A stretch of 64,000 nt of DNA from Actinophytocola gossypii (GTDB lineage Bacteria > Actinomycetota > Actinomycetes > Mycobacteriales > Pseudonocardiaceae): contig NZ_JAFFZE010000004.1 in the NCBI RefSeq assembly GCF_025165815.1, positions 310,001 to 374,000 on the forward strand. The letters run 5' to 3'. The translations under genes were made by a program, and so were the position numbers. Below the pieces are notes generated by a model. That model was given only the letters and a program-made list of their open reading frames with translations. It ran no database searches and was not told the DNA's origin. Position 1 is the stretch's first letter; every line of letters begins with the position of its first letter. Below, in pieces: positions 24,129 through 32,259 of this stretch.

Positions 24129-25121
24129 TCAGGTCTGGGTGGACGCGGCCAGTTCGATGCTGCGGCGGGCGACCTCCGGCGGCGTGCCGTACGGCGCGAC
24201 CCGCAGGTTGACCGTGGTGACGCCGAGGTCGGCGTAGCGGCGCAGCGCGTCGCCGACCTCGGCGGGCGTGCCGACCAGGGCGGGCACGGCCGGCTCCTGG
24301 TCGTCCCGGGTGGACTTCCACAGCCCGCGCCCGGTGTAGTAGTCGAGGACGGGCGCGAGGTGCCGCGCGGCGAGGTCGCGGGCGGTGTCGCCGTCCGGGT
24401 GGACCAGGCACAGCCGGTTCACCACGACGTCCCCGGTCGCGCGCTCCCGGTACGCCGCGGCCTGCCGGGCCAGCAGCCGGTCGGTGTAGTTGGTGGCGGC
24501 GTAGTAGCCGTCGGCCAGCTCCACCGCCCGCCGGACCGACGCGGCGGTACCGCCGCCGACCAGGATCCGGGGACCGCCGGAACCGGCCGGACCACCGGAA
24601 CCGGCCGGACCACCGGAACCGGCCGGACCACCGGAACCGGCCGGACCACCGGAACCGGCCGGACCACCGGAACCGGCATGGCCGAACGGGCCGGGGACCA
24701 CGCCGTCCGCCCAGGCGGCGCGCAGCTCGCGCAGGGTGCCGTCGAGGAGTGCGGCGCCCGGTCGGTCGCCGCACCCGAACCGATCGCCCAGTTCGGCGGG
24801 GCCGAGGCCGAGGCCGACGGTCAGCCGGCCCTCGACGAGCTGGTCCACCAGCGCGGTCTCGTAGGCGAGCCGGGCCGGGTCGTAGGCGCGGAGCAGCAGC
24901 ACCCCGGTGCCGAGCCGCAGCGGGGTGAGCGCCGCGAGGTGCGCGAGCACGACCAGCGCGGCCGGCAGGTGGAACGGCTCCGGCCGCCGGTGGTAGCTCT
25001 CCCCCACCCACACGCCGTCCACCCCGGCCTCCGCCGCGGTGCGCAGCAGCGGCAGCGCGGCGGAGACCTGGCCGGCGACCGGAGCCGCCGACCCGAGGTC
25101 GAGTGCCAGACCGAGTCTCAT
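24129..25121 (-). CDS. Luciferase-like flavin-dependent monooxygenase with internal minisatellite
   Basis: 330 residues of the bacterial luciferase-like (F420/FMN) TIM-barrel family: LRTAAEAGVDGVWVGESYHRR, LTPLRLGTGVLLLRAYDPARLAYETA, LVEGRLTVGLGLGPAE, and the late GTPAEVGDALRRYADLGVTTVNLRV. Residues about 148-184 are a low-complexity (GSGGPA)n linker just before the conserved RILVGGG strand; it is encoded by six 18-bp repeats and is not part of the normal fold. The ATG at 25121 overlaps the binding-protein stop (ATGA). It probably oxygenates the compound imported by the neighbouring ABC transporter; cofactor choice is open. Confidence 0.8.
   Translation of the reverse strand: MRLGLALDLGSAAPVAGQVSAALPLLRTAAEAGVDGVWVGESYHRRPEPFHLPAALVVLAHLAALTPLRLGTGVLLLRAYDPARLAYETALVDQLVEGRLTVGLGLGPAELGDRFGCGDRPGAALLDGTLRELRAAWADGVVPGPFGHAGSGGPAGSGGPAGSGGPAGSGGPAGSGGPAGSGGPRILVGGGTAASVRRAVELADGYYAATNYTDRLLARQAAAYRERATGDVVVNRLCLVHPDGDTARDLAARHLAPVLDYYTGRGLWKSTRDDQEPAVPALVGTPAEVGDALRRYADLGVTTVNLRVAPYGTPPEVARRSIELAASTQT
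24571..24678 (-). repeat. Six-copy 18-bp in-frame minisatellite
   Basis: Six head-to-tail copies of an 18-bp unit, GGACCACCGGAACCGGCC on the plus strand, at 24571, 24589, 24607, 24625, 24643 and 24661. The first has one change (GGACCGCC...) and the last ends in A instead of C. The unit is a multiple of three, so copy-number change only lengthens or shortens the Gly-Ser-Gly-Gly-Pro-Ala linker of the monooxygenase. Confidence 0.95.
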
Positions 25122-26200
25122 GTGCCGGCCGTGGCCTGTTCGCGGATGTCGTCCTGGGAGAAGTCGTTGATCTTGTCGAGCAGGCTCGTGTTCACGATGC
25201 TGTCGACCTCCACCGGCTGGTCGATGAGCGCGGCCTCCTCGGCGAACTCGATCGTCCGCTTCACCCGCTCGGGGTCCATCACGCCCCACTGCGTCTGGCC
25301 CTCCTGGACGCCCAGGCCTTCGAGCCGGGTCTCCAGGACCTTGACCTGCTGTGCCAGGGCCTCCTCCTCGGACGTGCCGGCGCCGGGCGCGGTGTCCGGC
25401 TGGGCCTTCCACATGGTCCGGATCGCGGCCTCCGGGTTGGCCTGGGCGTACACGACGCCCTTGGCGATCGCCCGGCCGAACTTGACGAACGCGTCCGGGT
25501 TGGACTCCAGCTCGCTGCCCCTGGCGACGAACCCGCCGCCGAACATGCCGTCGAGCGACCGGGCGGACAGCTCGTTGATCGTGATGCCGGCGTTCCGGAC
25601 GATCTGGTACTGGGTGTCCCACAACGCGAGCGCGTCGACCTGGTTGTCCTTGATGGCGGTGATCTGCTGGGCGCCGACGCCGATCGGCACGAACTCCGCG
25701 TCGTCGGGGTTGAGGCCGGCGAGCTGCATGGCGACCTTCGCGTAGGTGGCGCCGGAGCTGCTCACGTTGGTCACGCCGATCCGCTTGCCGGCGAGGTCGG
25801 CGACGTCGTCGATCGGCGAGCCATCGAGGGTGGCGAGCCCGTAGATCCAGTCGCCGTAGTAGTTGGCGAAGTAGGTGAGATCGGTGCCCTTGGTCGCGCC
25901 GATGACCACGGGTTCCGGGGTCACCAGGGCGATGTCGGCGCCGCCGCCGATCACCTGCTGGGCGGCCTGCGTGCCGGACGGCGGGAGGGTGAACTCGACC
26001 TCGATCCCCTCGTCCTCGAAGTACCCCTCGGCCTGGGAGACCAGCAGGGTGGCGAAGCCGGCGTTCCAGCTGGGGGTGGTGACGGCGACCGAGAGGGTCG
26101 ACGAGTCCCCGCCGTCCGCGCCGCCGCAGGCGGTGAGGCCGGTGACGGCGGCGGTCGCGGCGGCGAGTGCGGTCAGCGCTCGTAACGGGTGCTTGGGCAT
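25118..26200 (-). CDS. NitT/TauT-type ABC transporter substrate-binding lipoprotein
   Basis: 360 residues. The signal sequence MPKHPLRALTALAAATAAVTGLTACGG has a lipobox LTAC, so the mature protein is a membrane-anchored lipoprotein. The fold is SsuA/THI5-like: SQAEGYFEDEGIEVEFTLPPSGTQAAQQVIGGGADIALVTPEPVV and LAGKRIGVTNVSSSGATYAKVAMQLAGLNPDD. The ATG at 26200 has AGGAGG upstream. The matching ATPase and permease are encoded 3-5 kb away in the divergent operon (29042-30708). Ligands of the family include sulfonates, aromatic acids, pyrimidines and nitrate; the beta-ketoadipate-type genes here favour an aromatic or cyclic acid. Confidence 0.9.
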   Translation of the reverse strand: MPKHPLRALTALAAATAAVTGLTACGGADGGDSSTLSVAVTTPSWNAGFATLLVSQAEGYFEDEGIEVEFTLPPSGTQAAQQVIGGGADIALVTPEPVVIGATKGTDLTYFANYYGDWIYGLATLDGSPIDDVADLAGKRIGVTNVSSSGATYAKVAMQLAGLNPDDAEFVPIGVGAQQITAIKDNQVDALALWDTQYQIVRNAGITINELSARSLDGMFGGGFVARGSELESNPDAFVKFGRAIAKGVVYAQANPEAAIRTMWKAQPDTAPGAGTSEEEALAQQVKVLETRLEGLGVQEGQTQWGVMDPERVKRTIEFAEEAALIDQPVEVDSIVNTSLLDKINDFSQDDIREQATAGT

Positions 26201-26226
26201 GCGTTCCTCCTTGAACGCCCGGAGCC

Positions 26227-27141
26227 TCAGGGGGCGGGGTATTCCTCGGCGTTGAGGACCCATCCTGGTTTGGCCGAGAAGTCGGCGCGAGGCGGGCAGA
26301 AGATGTCGATGAGCTGGTTGGTCCCCTGACCGGTTGCCTGTGTCGTGTGGACGGTCGGCGGCGGGATCACCGCGACCGACGGACTGCCACACGCGTGGTG
26401 CACGTCCTCGCGCCAGTCGGCGAGGTCGGTCGTCCACGGCGTGCGGATGTGGTGGACGAACTCGCCGCCCACCGCGAGCGAGCACTGTTCGAAGTCGTCG
26501 TGGTGGTGCGGCGAGAGCTTCGACGGGTCGCGGGGGCCGACCCGCGGGTACAGGAAGTTCACCATGAACGTGCTGCACCGGAAGATCCGTCCGAACCGGC
26601 CCTGCTCCTCCGGGATGTCCGCGACCGGGTACACCCGAAGGTCGAAGCCGGCCGGCGGGTCGGGCCACGCGGCGAACGGCGCCACGTGCGGGTGCGGCTC
26701 GGCGTAGGAGTCGGCGTTGCCGCAGCGGGCGGCGAGGTCCTCGGACCGCGAGGTGAACAGCCGCACCAGGTCGCGGTCGGCGGTGGCGGTGACCGTGCTG
26801 TCGCCCGGTGGCACGACGATCACCGCGCGGCCGGTGACCGTCTCGGTGCGCCCGGCCGCGGTGACCTGGACGGCCGACTCGTCGTGCGGCAGCACCACGA
26901 CGTACTCGTCGGGCTGTCCGGTTCGGACGAACTCCTCGCCCGCCACGGCGCTCGTGTAGGCGAGGACGAAGTTCTGGCCTCGGGTCAGCCAGGTCCGGCT
27001 GCCCGCCGCCGTGGTCTCCTGCGGCTCCTCGCGGTAGAAGTCGGCCAGCTCCGGCGCGGCGACCCGGCCCTTGGGGGCAGGTCCTGGCGCTGGTCCGGAA
27101 GCGGTGGCGAGCGTGGCGCGGGCGTCGGTCTTGTCGTACAT
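26227..27141 (-). CDS. Cupin-like protein of unknown function
   Basis: 304 residues. I do not recognise a named family, but the C-terminal half looks like a cupin: FMVNFLYPRVGPRDPSKLSPHHHDDFEQCSLAVGGEFVHHIRTPW contains an HHHDDFEQ cluster that could hold a metal, and a later PPPTVHTTQATGQGTNQL resembles a second cupin motif. The N-terminal half (EEFVRTGQPDEYVVVLPHDESAVQVTA) looks like a related, metal-free repeat, so a bicupin is possible. The ATG at 27141 has AGGAAGG upstream. Its position between the DUF6282 gene and the ABC binding protein suggests a catabolic isomerase or dioxygenase. Confidence 0.55.
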   Translation of the reverse strand: MYDKTDARATLATASGPAPGPAPKGRVAAPELADFYREEPQETTAAGSRTWLTRGQNFVLAYTSAVAGEEFVRTGQPDEYVVVLPHDESAVQVTAAGRTETVTGRAVIVVPPGDSTVTATADRDLVRLFTSRSEDLAARCGNADSYAEPHPHVAPFAAWPDPPAGFDLRVYPVADIPEEQGRFGRIFRCSTFMVNFLYPRVGPRDPSKLSPHHHDDFEQCSLAVGGEFVHHIRTPWTTDLADWREDVHHACGSPSVAVIPPPTVHTTQATGQGTNQLIDIFCPPRADFSAKPGWVLNAEEYPAP

Positions 27142-27161
27142 CGGCCGCCTTCCTAGTCGTC

Positions 27162-28052
27162 TCAGTCGTCGAGGCCCAGCAGGAACCCGGGGTTGACGCA
27201 GGTCATCCGCCGGAGGTCGGTCTCGGGCAGGCCGAGGTCGAGCAGCGCGGCGGAGACCCGCAGCAGCGCGTCGACCGGGCGCGGCCGGCCGGCCTGGCCG
27301 AGGTCGGAGGAGAGCACGGTGTGCTCGGGGCCGATCTTCTCGATCCAGTCCAGGAGCTTGCGCGGGTCCCACTTGCGGTACCCCTCCGGGTCGTACATGC
27401 CGTACTCGTGCTCGACGTAGGCGCCGAGGCCGACCAGTTCCCGGCACTGCTCGGGGTCCGCGCCGATGACGAAGTCGGGGTGGCTGATGATCATCCGGCG
27501 CACCCCGCGTTCCTTGGCCGCGGTGAAGACCTGGGAGATCAGCGCGGGCTCCAGGTGCCCGCCGCTGAGCAGGGCGTCGGCCTCGCTGACGTAGTCGAGC
27601 ACCTCGTACGCCTCGGGCAGCAGCTCGCCGGTGTCGTCGGTGACGTCGACCCGAGCGGACGGCACCGGCACCGCGGCGGTGGGGAAGCCGTCACCCTCGG
27701 GGTGGCAGGCGATGTGCCGCCCGGAGGAGAACGTCGGGAACCACACCGCGCGGCCACCCATCCGCAGCGCCATCGCGGCCGCGTACGGGTTGATGCCGCC
27801 GACCTGGCTGTTCAGCGCGATGCCGCCGTAGGCCGCGGTCTTGATGTCCGCGAGCCGGTCGCGCATCGCGAGCAGGTCCATGACCGTGCTGTGGTGGTGC
27901 GACTTGACCAGGATCGCCCGCATCTCCACGCGCTGCGCGTCCGCCGCGGCCTCCGCGTGGTCGAGTTCCCGGGGGAACGGGCTCGGGCCGGAGTGGCAGT
28001 GCAGGTCGACGGAACCGCGGAGCACGCGGACCAGTGCGTCGGATGGAGCCAT
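27162..28052 (-). CDS. DUF6282 family amidohydrolase-like protein
   Basis: 296 residues. The N-terminal SVDLHCHSGPSPFPRELDHAEAAADA carries a His-x-His metal-binding motif of the amidohydrolase superfamily; later ILVKSHHHSTV, MIISHPDFVIGADPEQ and LSSDLGQAGRPRPVDAL supply further His and Asp candidates. This matches DUF6282 proteins, whose substrate is unknown. The ATG at 28052 has AAAGGAGGG upstream. It is the first gene of the minus-strand operon, 187 bases from the divergent IclR gene, and a half-site TGTTCGTC lies just 21 bases upstream of its start codon. Confidence 0.75.
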   Translation of the reverse strand: MAPSDALVRVLRGSVDLHCHSGPSPFPRELDHAEAAADAQRVEMRAILVKSHHHSTVMDLLAMRDRLADIKTAAYGGIALNSQVGGINPYAAAMALRMGGRAVWFPTFSSGRHIACHPEGDGFPTAAVPVPSARVDVTDDTGELLPEAYEVLDYVSEADALLSGGHLEPALISQVFTAAKERGVRRMIISHPDFVIGADPEQCRELVGLGAYVEHEYGMYDPEGYRKWDPRKLLDWIEKIGPEHTVLSSDLGQAGRPRPVDALLRVSAALLDLGLPETDLRRMTCVNPGFLLGLDD

Positions 28053-28175
28053 GCGGAAGAACCCTCCTTTGATGTTCGTCATGCACACTCCATGTTCACC
28101 ATGAGGCCTGTCAAGACCGAACTTGCGCCGACTCTTGCCGACATCAGCAGCGATCCTCTACATTCCTGCACACCG

Positions 28176-28192
28176 TGTTCGTCAGACGAACA
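28176..28192. promoter_or_regulatory. 17-bp palindrome, probable IclR operator
   Basis: TGTTCGTC-A-GACGAACA is a perfect palindrome with 8-bp arms (28176-28183 and 28185-28192), 47 bases upstream of the IclR start and within the divergent spacer of the two operons. A separate copy of one arm, TGTTCGTC, is at 28073-28080 near the DUF6282 start. The size fits IclR-family operators; which protein binds is inferred from position. Confidence 0.6.
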
Positions 28193-28239
28193 TTTGAGTA
28201 GGACGTAGAACACACAGAGTGGTGAAGGTGAGGACGACA

Positions 28240-29049
28240 ATGACGTCACGTGCGCCCGAGACGGGTGCCGCGTCCAACGGCGACATCCAGGCCGTCTCCC
28301 GCACCGCGCAGATCCTGACCCTGTTCGGCCCGGAGACCCCCGAGATCACCGTCGCGGAGGCCGCGGAACGGCTCGGCCTCAACCGCACCACCGTGCACCG
28401 CTACTTCAACTCGCTGGAGGCGGCCGGGCTGCTGGAGCGCACCGAGCGCAACTCGGTGTTCACCCCCGGCCGGCTCCTGCTCCAACTCGGCGCGTTCGCG
28501 ATCGGCAGGCGGCGGGTCATCCAGCTGGCCACCCCCTACATGCGCGACCTCTCCCGGGCGACCGGCCTGACGGTGGTGCTGAGCCTCTGGGGCCCGTCCG
28601 GGCCGGTGGTGTCCCATGTGGAGGACGACGAGTCGCACGGCACGATCGTCACCGTCCGGGTCGGCTCGCAGCTGCCGCTGGACACCGCGCAGGCACTGGT
28701 GTTCCTGGCCTTCCTGCCCGACCAGCTCACCGCCGACCGGCTGCTCGGCACACTGCCGGTCGACCAGCGGATGCACGTGCGGGAACGGGTGGCGCGGATC
28801 CGCGAGCAGGGCCTGTGCGATCCGACGGTCAACCCGAGGGGGATCAGCGTGATCGCCGCGCCGGTGTTCGACAAGTCGGCGATCTGCGCGACGCTCGCCT
28901 TCGTCGGCACCTCGCACATGCTCCCGGTCGACGCCGCGTCGCGGGAGAAGGCGCTGCTGCGCGAGGCCGCCGACCGGGTCACCGCGGAGATGGGCGGCGA
29001 GGCGAGGCGATCGACCACCGACGACCCGAGGGAGGCCCGTCATGGGTGA
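28240..29049 (+). CDS. IclR family transcriptional regulator
   Basis: 269 residues. The winged helix is LFGPETPEITVAEAAERLGLNRTTVHRYFNSLEAAGLLER; the effector domain follows with LSRATGLTVVLSLWGPSGPVVSHVEDDES and LVFLAFLPDQLTADRL, ending in VNPRGISVIAAPVFDKSAICATLAFVG. I start at the ATG at 28240, with GAGGA upstream, rather than GTG 28219. The stop overlaps the ATPase start by 8 bases, so regulator and transporter are co-transcribed, probably with autoregulation through the palindrome at 28176-28192. Confidence 0.9.
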   Translation: MTSRAPETGAASNGDIQAVSRTAQILTLFGPETPEITVAEAAERLGLNRTTVHRYFNSLEAAGLLERTERNSVFTPGRLLLQLGAFAIGRRRVIQLATPYMRDLSRATGLTVVLSLWGPSGPVVSHVEDDESHGTIVTVRVGSQLPLDTAQALVFLAFLPDQLTADRLLGTLPVDQRMHVRERVARIREQGLCDPTVNPRGISVIAAPVFDKSAICATLAFVGTSHMLPVDAASREKALLREAADRVTAEMGGEARRSTTDDPREARHG

Positions 29050-29854
29050 CGCGAGCACGACGGTCGCGACCGAGCACGCGGTCGAGCTGCGACACGTCTA
29101 CAAGCGGTACACGACCCGGAAGGCCAGGCGCGGTGCTCCCCGCGTGGTCGACGCGCTGCACGACGTCAGCCTGTCGGTCGCGCAGGGCGAGTTCGTCTCG
29201 ATCGTCGGGCCGAGCGGCTGCGGGAAGAGCACGCTGCTCAAGGTCCTGCTCGGACTCACCAGGCGGACCGCGGGCGAGGTCGCCTTCTCCGGCACGGGCG
29301 ACCACCAGCACCGGCTCGGCATGGTGTTCCAACAGCCGCTGCTGCTGCCCTGGCGGACGGTGACCAGGAACCTGTTGGTGTCCCAGGACATCAACCACCG
29401 GCTGCCGCCGGCCGAGGCCAACGAGCGCGCGGCCGGGATGCTGAAGATGCTGGGCCTGGAGGAGTTCGCCGACCGGTACCCGGCCGAGCTGTCCGGCGGG
29501 ATGCAGCAGCGGGTCGGCATCGGCCGGGCGCTGATGCACGACCCGCAGATCCTGCTGATGGACGAGCCGTTCGGCGCGCTGGACGCGATGACCCGCGACC
29601 AGATGGGCATGGACCTGCTGCGCATCTGGGAACGGGACCGCAAGACCGTCCTGTTCGTCACCCACAGCATTCCCGAGTCGGTGCTGCTGTCCGACCGGGT
29701 CGTCGTGATGACCCCGAGGCCCGGGCGGATCGCCGACGTCATCGACGTCGACCTCCCCCGCCCGCGCGGCCTGGAGAACATCAACACCCCGGAGTTCGGC
29801 GAGATCGTCCGCCGCATCCGGACACTGCTCAACTCCGAGAACAGCGCCCACTAG
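29042..29854 (+). CDS. NitT/TauT-type ABC transporter ATP-binding protein
   Basis: 270 residues with the complete nucleotide-binding domain: Walker A GPSGCGKSTLL, Q-loop FQQPLLLPWR, signature LSGGMQQRVGIGRAL, Walker B ILLMDEPFGALD, and switch His in FVTHSIPES. The C-terminal extension is short, as in SsuB/TauB. It works with the permease directly downstream and, most likely, with the binding lipoprotein encoded at 25118-26200 on the opposite arm of the regulon, because no other binding protein gene is close. Confidence 0.95.
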   Translation: MGDASTTVATEHAVELRHVYKRYTTRKARRGAPRVVDALHDVSLSVAQGEFVSIVGPSGCGKSTLLKVLLGLTRRTAGEVAFSGTGDHQHRLGMVFQQPLLLPWRTVTRNLLVSQDINHRLPPAEANERAAGMLKMLGLEEFADRYPAELSGGMQQRVGIGRALMHDPQILLMDEPFGALDAMTRDQMGMDLLRIWERDRKTVLFVTHSIPESVLLSDRVVVMTPRPGRIADVIDVDLPRPRGLENINTPEFGEIVRRIRTLLNSENSAH

Positions 29855-29865
29855 TGGGAGGCACC

Positions 29866-30708
29866 ATGACAACCGCTGTCGAATCCGAACCCGATCCCGT
29901 GGTCGGTGCGCCGCCGCCCGAGCGTGAGCGCCGCCAGGTGCCGGGGGCGGTGCTCACCGGGATCGTCCTGGTCGTCGTCCTGTCCGTCTGGCAGTTCATC
30001 GTGCGTGCCTTCGACGTTCCGATCGTGCTCGTTCCGGCGCCGACCGACGTGCTGGAGTCCCTTGTGGACGGCCTGACCGACGGCAGCCTGCTGGAGCACG
30101 CCTGGGTGACCCTGCAGGAGATCCTGATCGGTTTCGGCCTCGCCGTCGCCGCGGCCCTGCTGTGCGCGTTCCTCATCACCCAGTCGCACATCATCGACAA
30201 GGCGCTGTTCCCGCTGCTCGTGATGACCCAGACGATCCCCAAGGTCGCGATGGCGCCGCTGCTGATCGTCTGGTTCGGCACCGGCATCACGTCGAAGGTG
30301 CTGACCACGGCGCTGATCGCGTTCTTCCCGCTGCTGATCAACGCGATCCTCGGGTTGCGCTCCGCCGACCCGGACCAGATCGACATGCTGCGCTCGTTCG
30401 GCGCGAGCCGGATGCACGTGCTGCGCTACCTGCAGATCCCGTCCGCGCTGCCGCACATCTTCGCCGGGTTCGACGTGGCCGTCGTGCTGTCGGTCACCGG
30501 CGCGATCGTCGCCGAGTTCGTCGGCGCGACCTCCGGCCTCGGTTACGTCATCCAGGCGACGAACTTCACCCTGGACGTGTCGCGGACCTTCGCCGTCCTG
30601 GTGATCCTGTCCGCCATCGGCCTCGCACTGCACGGGATCGTGGTGCTGTGCAACCGGAAGATCGTGTTCTGGTCCGCGGAACACCGCACCACCACCGAAC
30701 AGGCGTGA
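29866..30708 (+). CDS. NitT/TauT-type ABC transporter permease
   Basis: 280 residues with about six membrane helices and the conserved permease loop in ALIAFFPLLINAILGLRSADPDQIDMLRSFGASRMHVLRYLQIPSALPHIFAG (EAA-like region). The start at ATG 29866 has GGGAGG 5 bases upstream; the ORF start at 29854 is less likely. It is 11 bases after the ATPase gene and 5 bases before the aldolase gene. Confidence 0.95.
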   Translation: MTTAVESEPDPVVGAPPPERERRQVPGAVLTGIVLVVVLSVWQFIVRAFDVPIVLVPAPTDVLESLVDGLTDGSLLEHAWVTLQEILIGFGLAVAAALLCAFLITQSHIIDKALFPLLVMTQTIPKVAMAPLLIVWFGTGITSKVLTTALIAFFPLLINAILGLRSADPDQIDMLRSFGASRMHVLRYLQIPSALPHIFAGFDVAVVLSVTGAIVAEFVGATSGLGYVIQATNFTLDVSRTFAVLVILSAIGLALHGIVVLCNRKIVFWSAEHRTTTEQA

Positions 30709-30713
30709 TCCAC

Positions 30714-31478
30714 ATGGGACTCTTCGATCCGCGCACCGACCACACCGGACTCCCGCCGATCGGCACCTGGCTGAAGATGCCGGCGCCGGAGTCCGCGGAG
30801 ATCGCCGCCTCGGCCGGGTTCGACTTCGTCGTCATCGACCTCGAACACACGATGCTGAGCCTGGAGACGGCGTACACGCTGATCACCGTCGCCTCCGCGC
30901 ACGGCGTGGTGCCGCTGGTACGCGTGCCCGACCACCGGCCGTCCACGATCCAGCGGGTGCTGGACGGCGGCGCGGGCGGCGTGCTCGTGCCGCACGTGGA
31001 CACACCGGAGCAGGCCGAGGCGGTCGCCCGCGCGACCCGGTTCCCGCCGCGCGGCACCCGAGGTTCCGGCGGCACCAGCCGGGCCGGCCGCTGGGGCAGG
31101 CTCCCGCGCGCGGACTACGTCGAGTTCGGCAACACCGAGGCGCTCTGCCTTCCCCAGCTCGAGAGCGCGGCCGCGATGCGGGACGCGGACCGGATCCTCG
31201 ACACCGACGGTGTGGACGGCGTGCTCCTCGGCGCCGCCGACCTCGCCCTGGAGCTGGGCTGCTCCCCCACCGACCCCCGGCTGACCACCATGGTCGACGA
31301 GGCCCTCGCGGCGGCGGACGAGGCCGGCAAGCCGTGCGGGTTCGCGCTCGGCGCCGACGCCGCCCGCGCGCGGGAGCTGGCCGCGCGCGGGTTCGGCTTC
31401 CTCGTCATCGGCAACGACTCCTCGATGCTCGCCGCCGCCGCGTCGGCGGTGGTGGCGAACACCCGGCAGGCGTCCTGA
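30714..31478 (+). CDS. HpcH/HpaI class II aldolase
   Basis: 254 residues. The family signature is clear: LPPIGTWLKMPAPESAEIAASAGFDFVVIDLEHTMLS, VVPLVRVPDHRPSTIQRVLDGGAGGVLVPHVDTPEQAEA, CLPQLESAAAMRDADRIL (acidic Mg ligand), and GVDGVLLGAADLALELG. Enzymes of this type reversibly cleave 4-hydroxy-2-oxo acids to pyruvate and an aldehyde. As last gene of the transporter operon it probably releases pyruvate from a catabolic intermediate. It is distinct from the CitE-like lyase at 15 kb, which acts on CoA thioesters. Confidence 0.85.
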   Translation: MGLFDPRTDHTGLPPIGTWLKMPAPESAEIAASAGFDFVVIDLEHTMLSLETAYTLITVASAHGVVPLVRVPDHRPSTIQRVLDGGAGGVLVPHVDTPEQAEAVARATRFPPRGTRGSGGTSRAGRWGRLPRADYVEFGNTEALCLPQLESAAAMRDADRILDTDGVDGVLLGAADLALELGCSPTDPRLTTMVDEALAAADEAGKPCGFALGADAARARELAARGFGFLVIGNDSSMLAAAASAVVANTRQAS

Positions 31479-31482
31479 CCGG

Positions 31483-32259
31483 TCACCCGGCCGTCGTCGC
31501 GTGCTCGTCGGTGGCGGCCCACTCGGCGAGCCGGGGTTCCAGGGTCCGGTAGAAGTCGGGATGCAGCGCCATCGCGGTGTGGCTGCTGCTGATCTCGACC
31601 CAGTCGGCACCCGGGTCCTGGCACAGCTGCCACGGCGCGATCCGGTCGGACCGGGAGTAGATGGACACCGCGGGCACGTCGGGCGGCAGCGGGTCCGCGA
31701 GCGCGTCGGCGTTGGTGCGGTAGCAGGATCCGCTGAAGCAGTCCGCGTCGAGCAGCCCCGGCACGCCCATGGTGGACATCCGGGTGAGCCACCGGGCCGT
31801 CCGGACCACCTTGGGGTTGGCGCCGAGCGGGTCGAGCACGGGGCTGCCGGCCATCACCAGACCACGGACCAGGTCCGGCCGGCGGGCCGCCGCCAACCGG
31901 CCGAGCCAGCCGCCCCTGCTCTGTCCCACCAGGACGACCCGCCGCCCGGTCGCCTCGGCGTGCTCCTCGAGCCGCCGCACGATGCGGTCCACCAGGGTGG
32001 TGGTGCATCCCAGGTTCAGCCCGAGGCGCGCGCGGGCGGGCCGGTAGTTCCTGGCCCGCAACCAGGTCCGGGTGAGCGTCAGCGTGCGGTCCCCGCAGCC
32101 GAACCCGGGTACCAGCAGGACCCCCAGCCCGCCGCCCCGCCGCGCGCGCACCTCGCGCCACGCGGAGTGGCCGAGCAACCGGGGAACCATGCCGAGCGTC
32201 GCGAGCAGGATCCGCTCCTGCGACTCCATCCACCGTGAGCATCCACTGAGACTCCACAT
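31483..32259 (-). CDS. Alpha/beta hydrolase
   Basis: 258 residues. The nucleophile elbow is VVLVGQSRGGWLGRLAA (GxSxG with Ser), preceded by the oxyanion-loop segment LGVLLVPGFGCGD. The catalytic Asp is probably in SIYSRSDRIAPW and the His in EISSSHTAMALHPDFY, giving a complete triad. GlyGly-type PGFGCGD and the lipase-like layout suggest an esterase or lipase of unknown substrate. The ATG at 32259 has GGAGG 7 bases upstream. No secretion signal is evident. It stands alone, ending four bases from the convergent aldolase gene. Confidence 0.75.
   Translation of the reverse strand: MWSLSGCSRWMESQERILLATLGMVPRLLGHSAWREVRARRGGGLGVLLVPGFGCGDRTLTLTRTWLRARNYRPARARLGLNLGCTTTLVDRIVRRLEEHAEATGRRVVLVGQSRGGWLGRLAAARRPDLVRGLVMAGSPVLDPLGANPKVVRTARWLTRMSTMGVPGLLDADCFSGSCYRTNADALADPLPPDVPAVSIYSRSDRIAPWQLCQDPGADWVEISSSHTAMALHPDFYRTLEPRLAEWAATDEHATTAG

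Noticed and set aside
24571-24678. CRISPR-like or regulatory repeat
   Set aside because: The 18-bp units are contiguous, in frame and inside a coding region, so it is a coding minisatellite.
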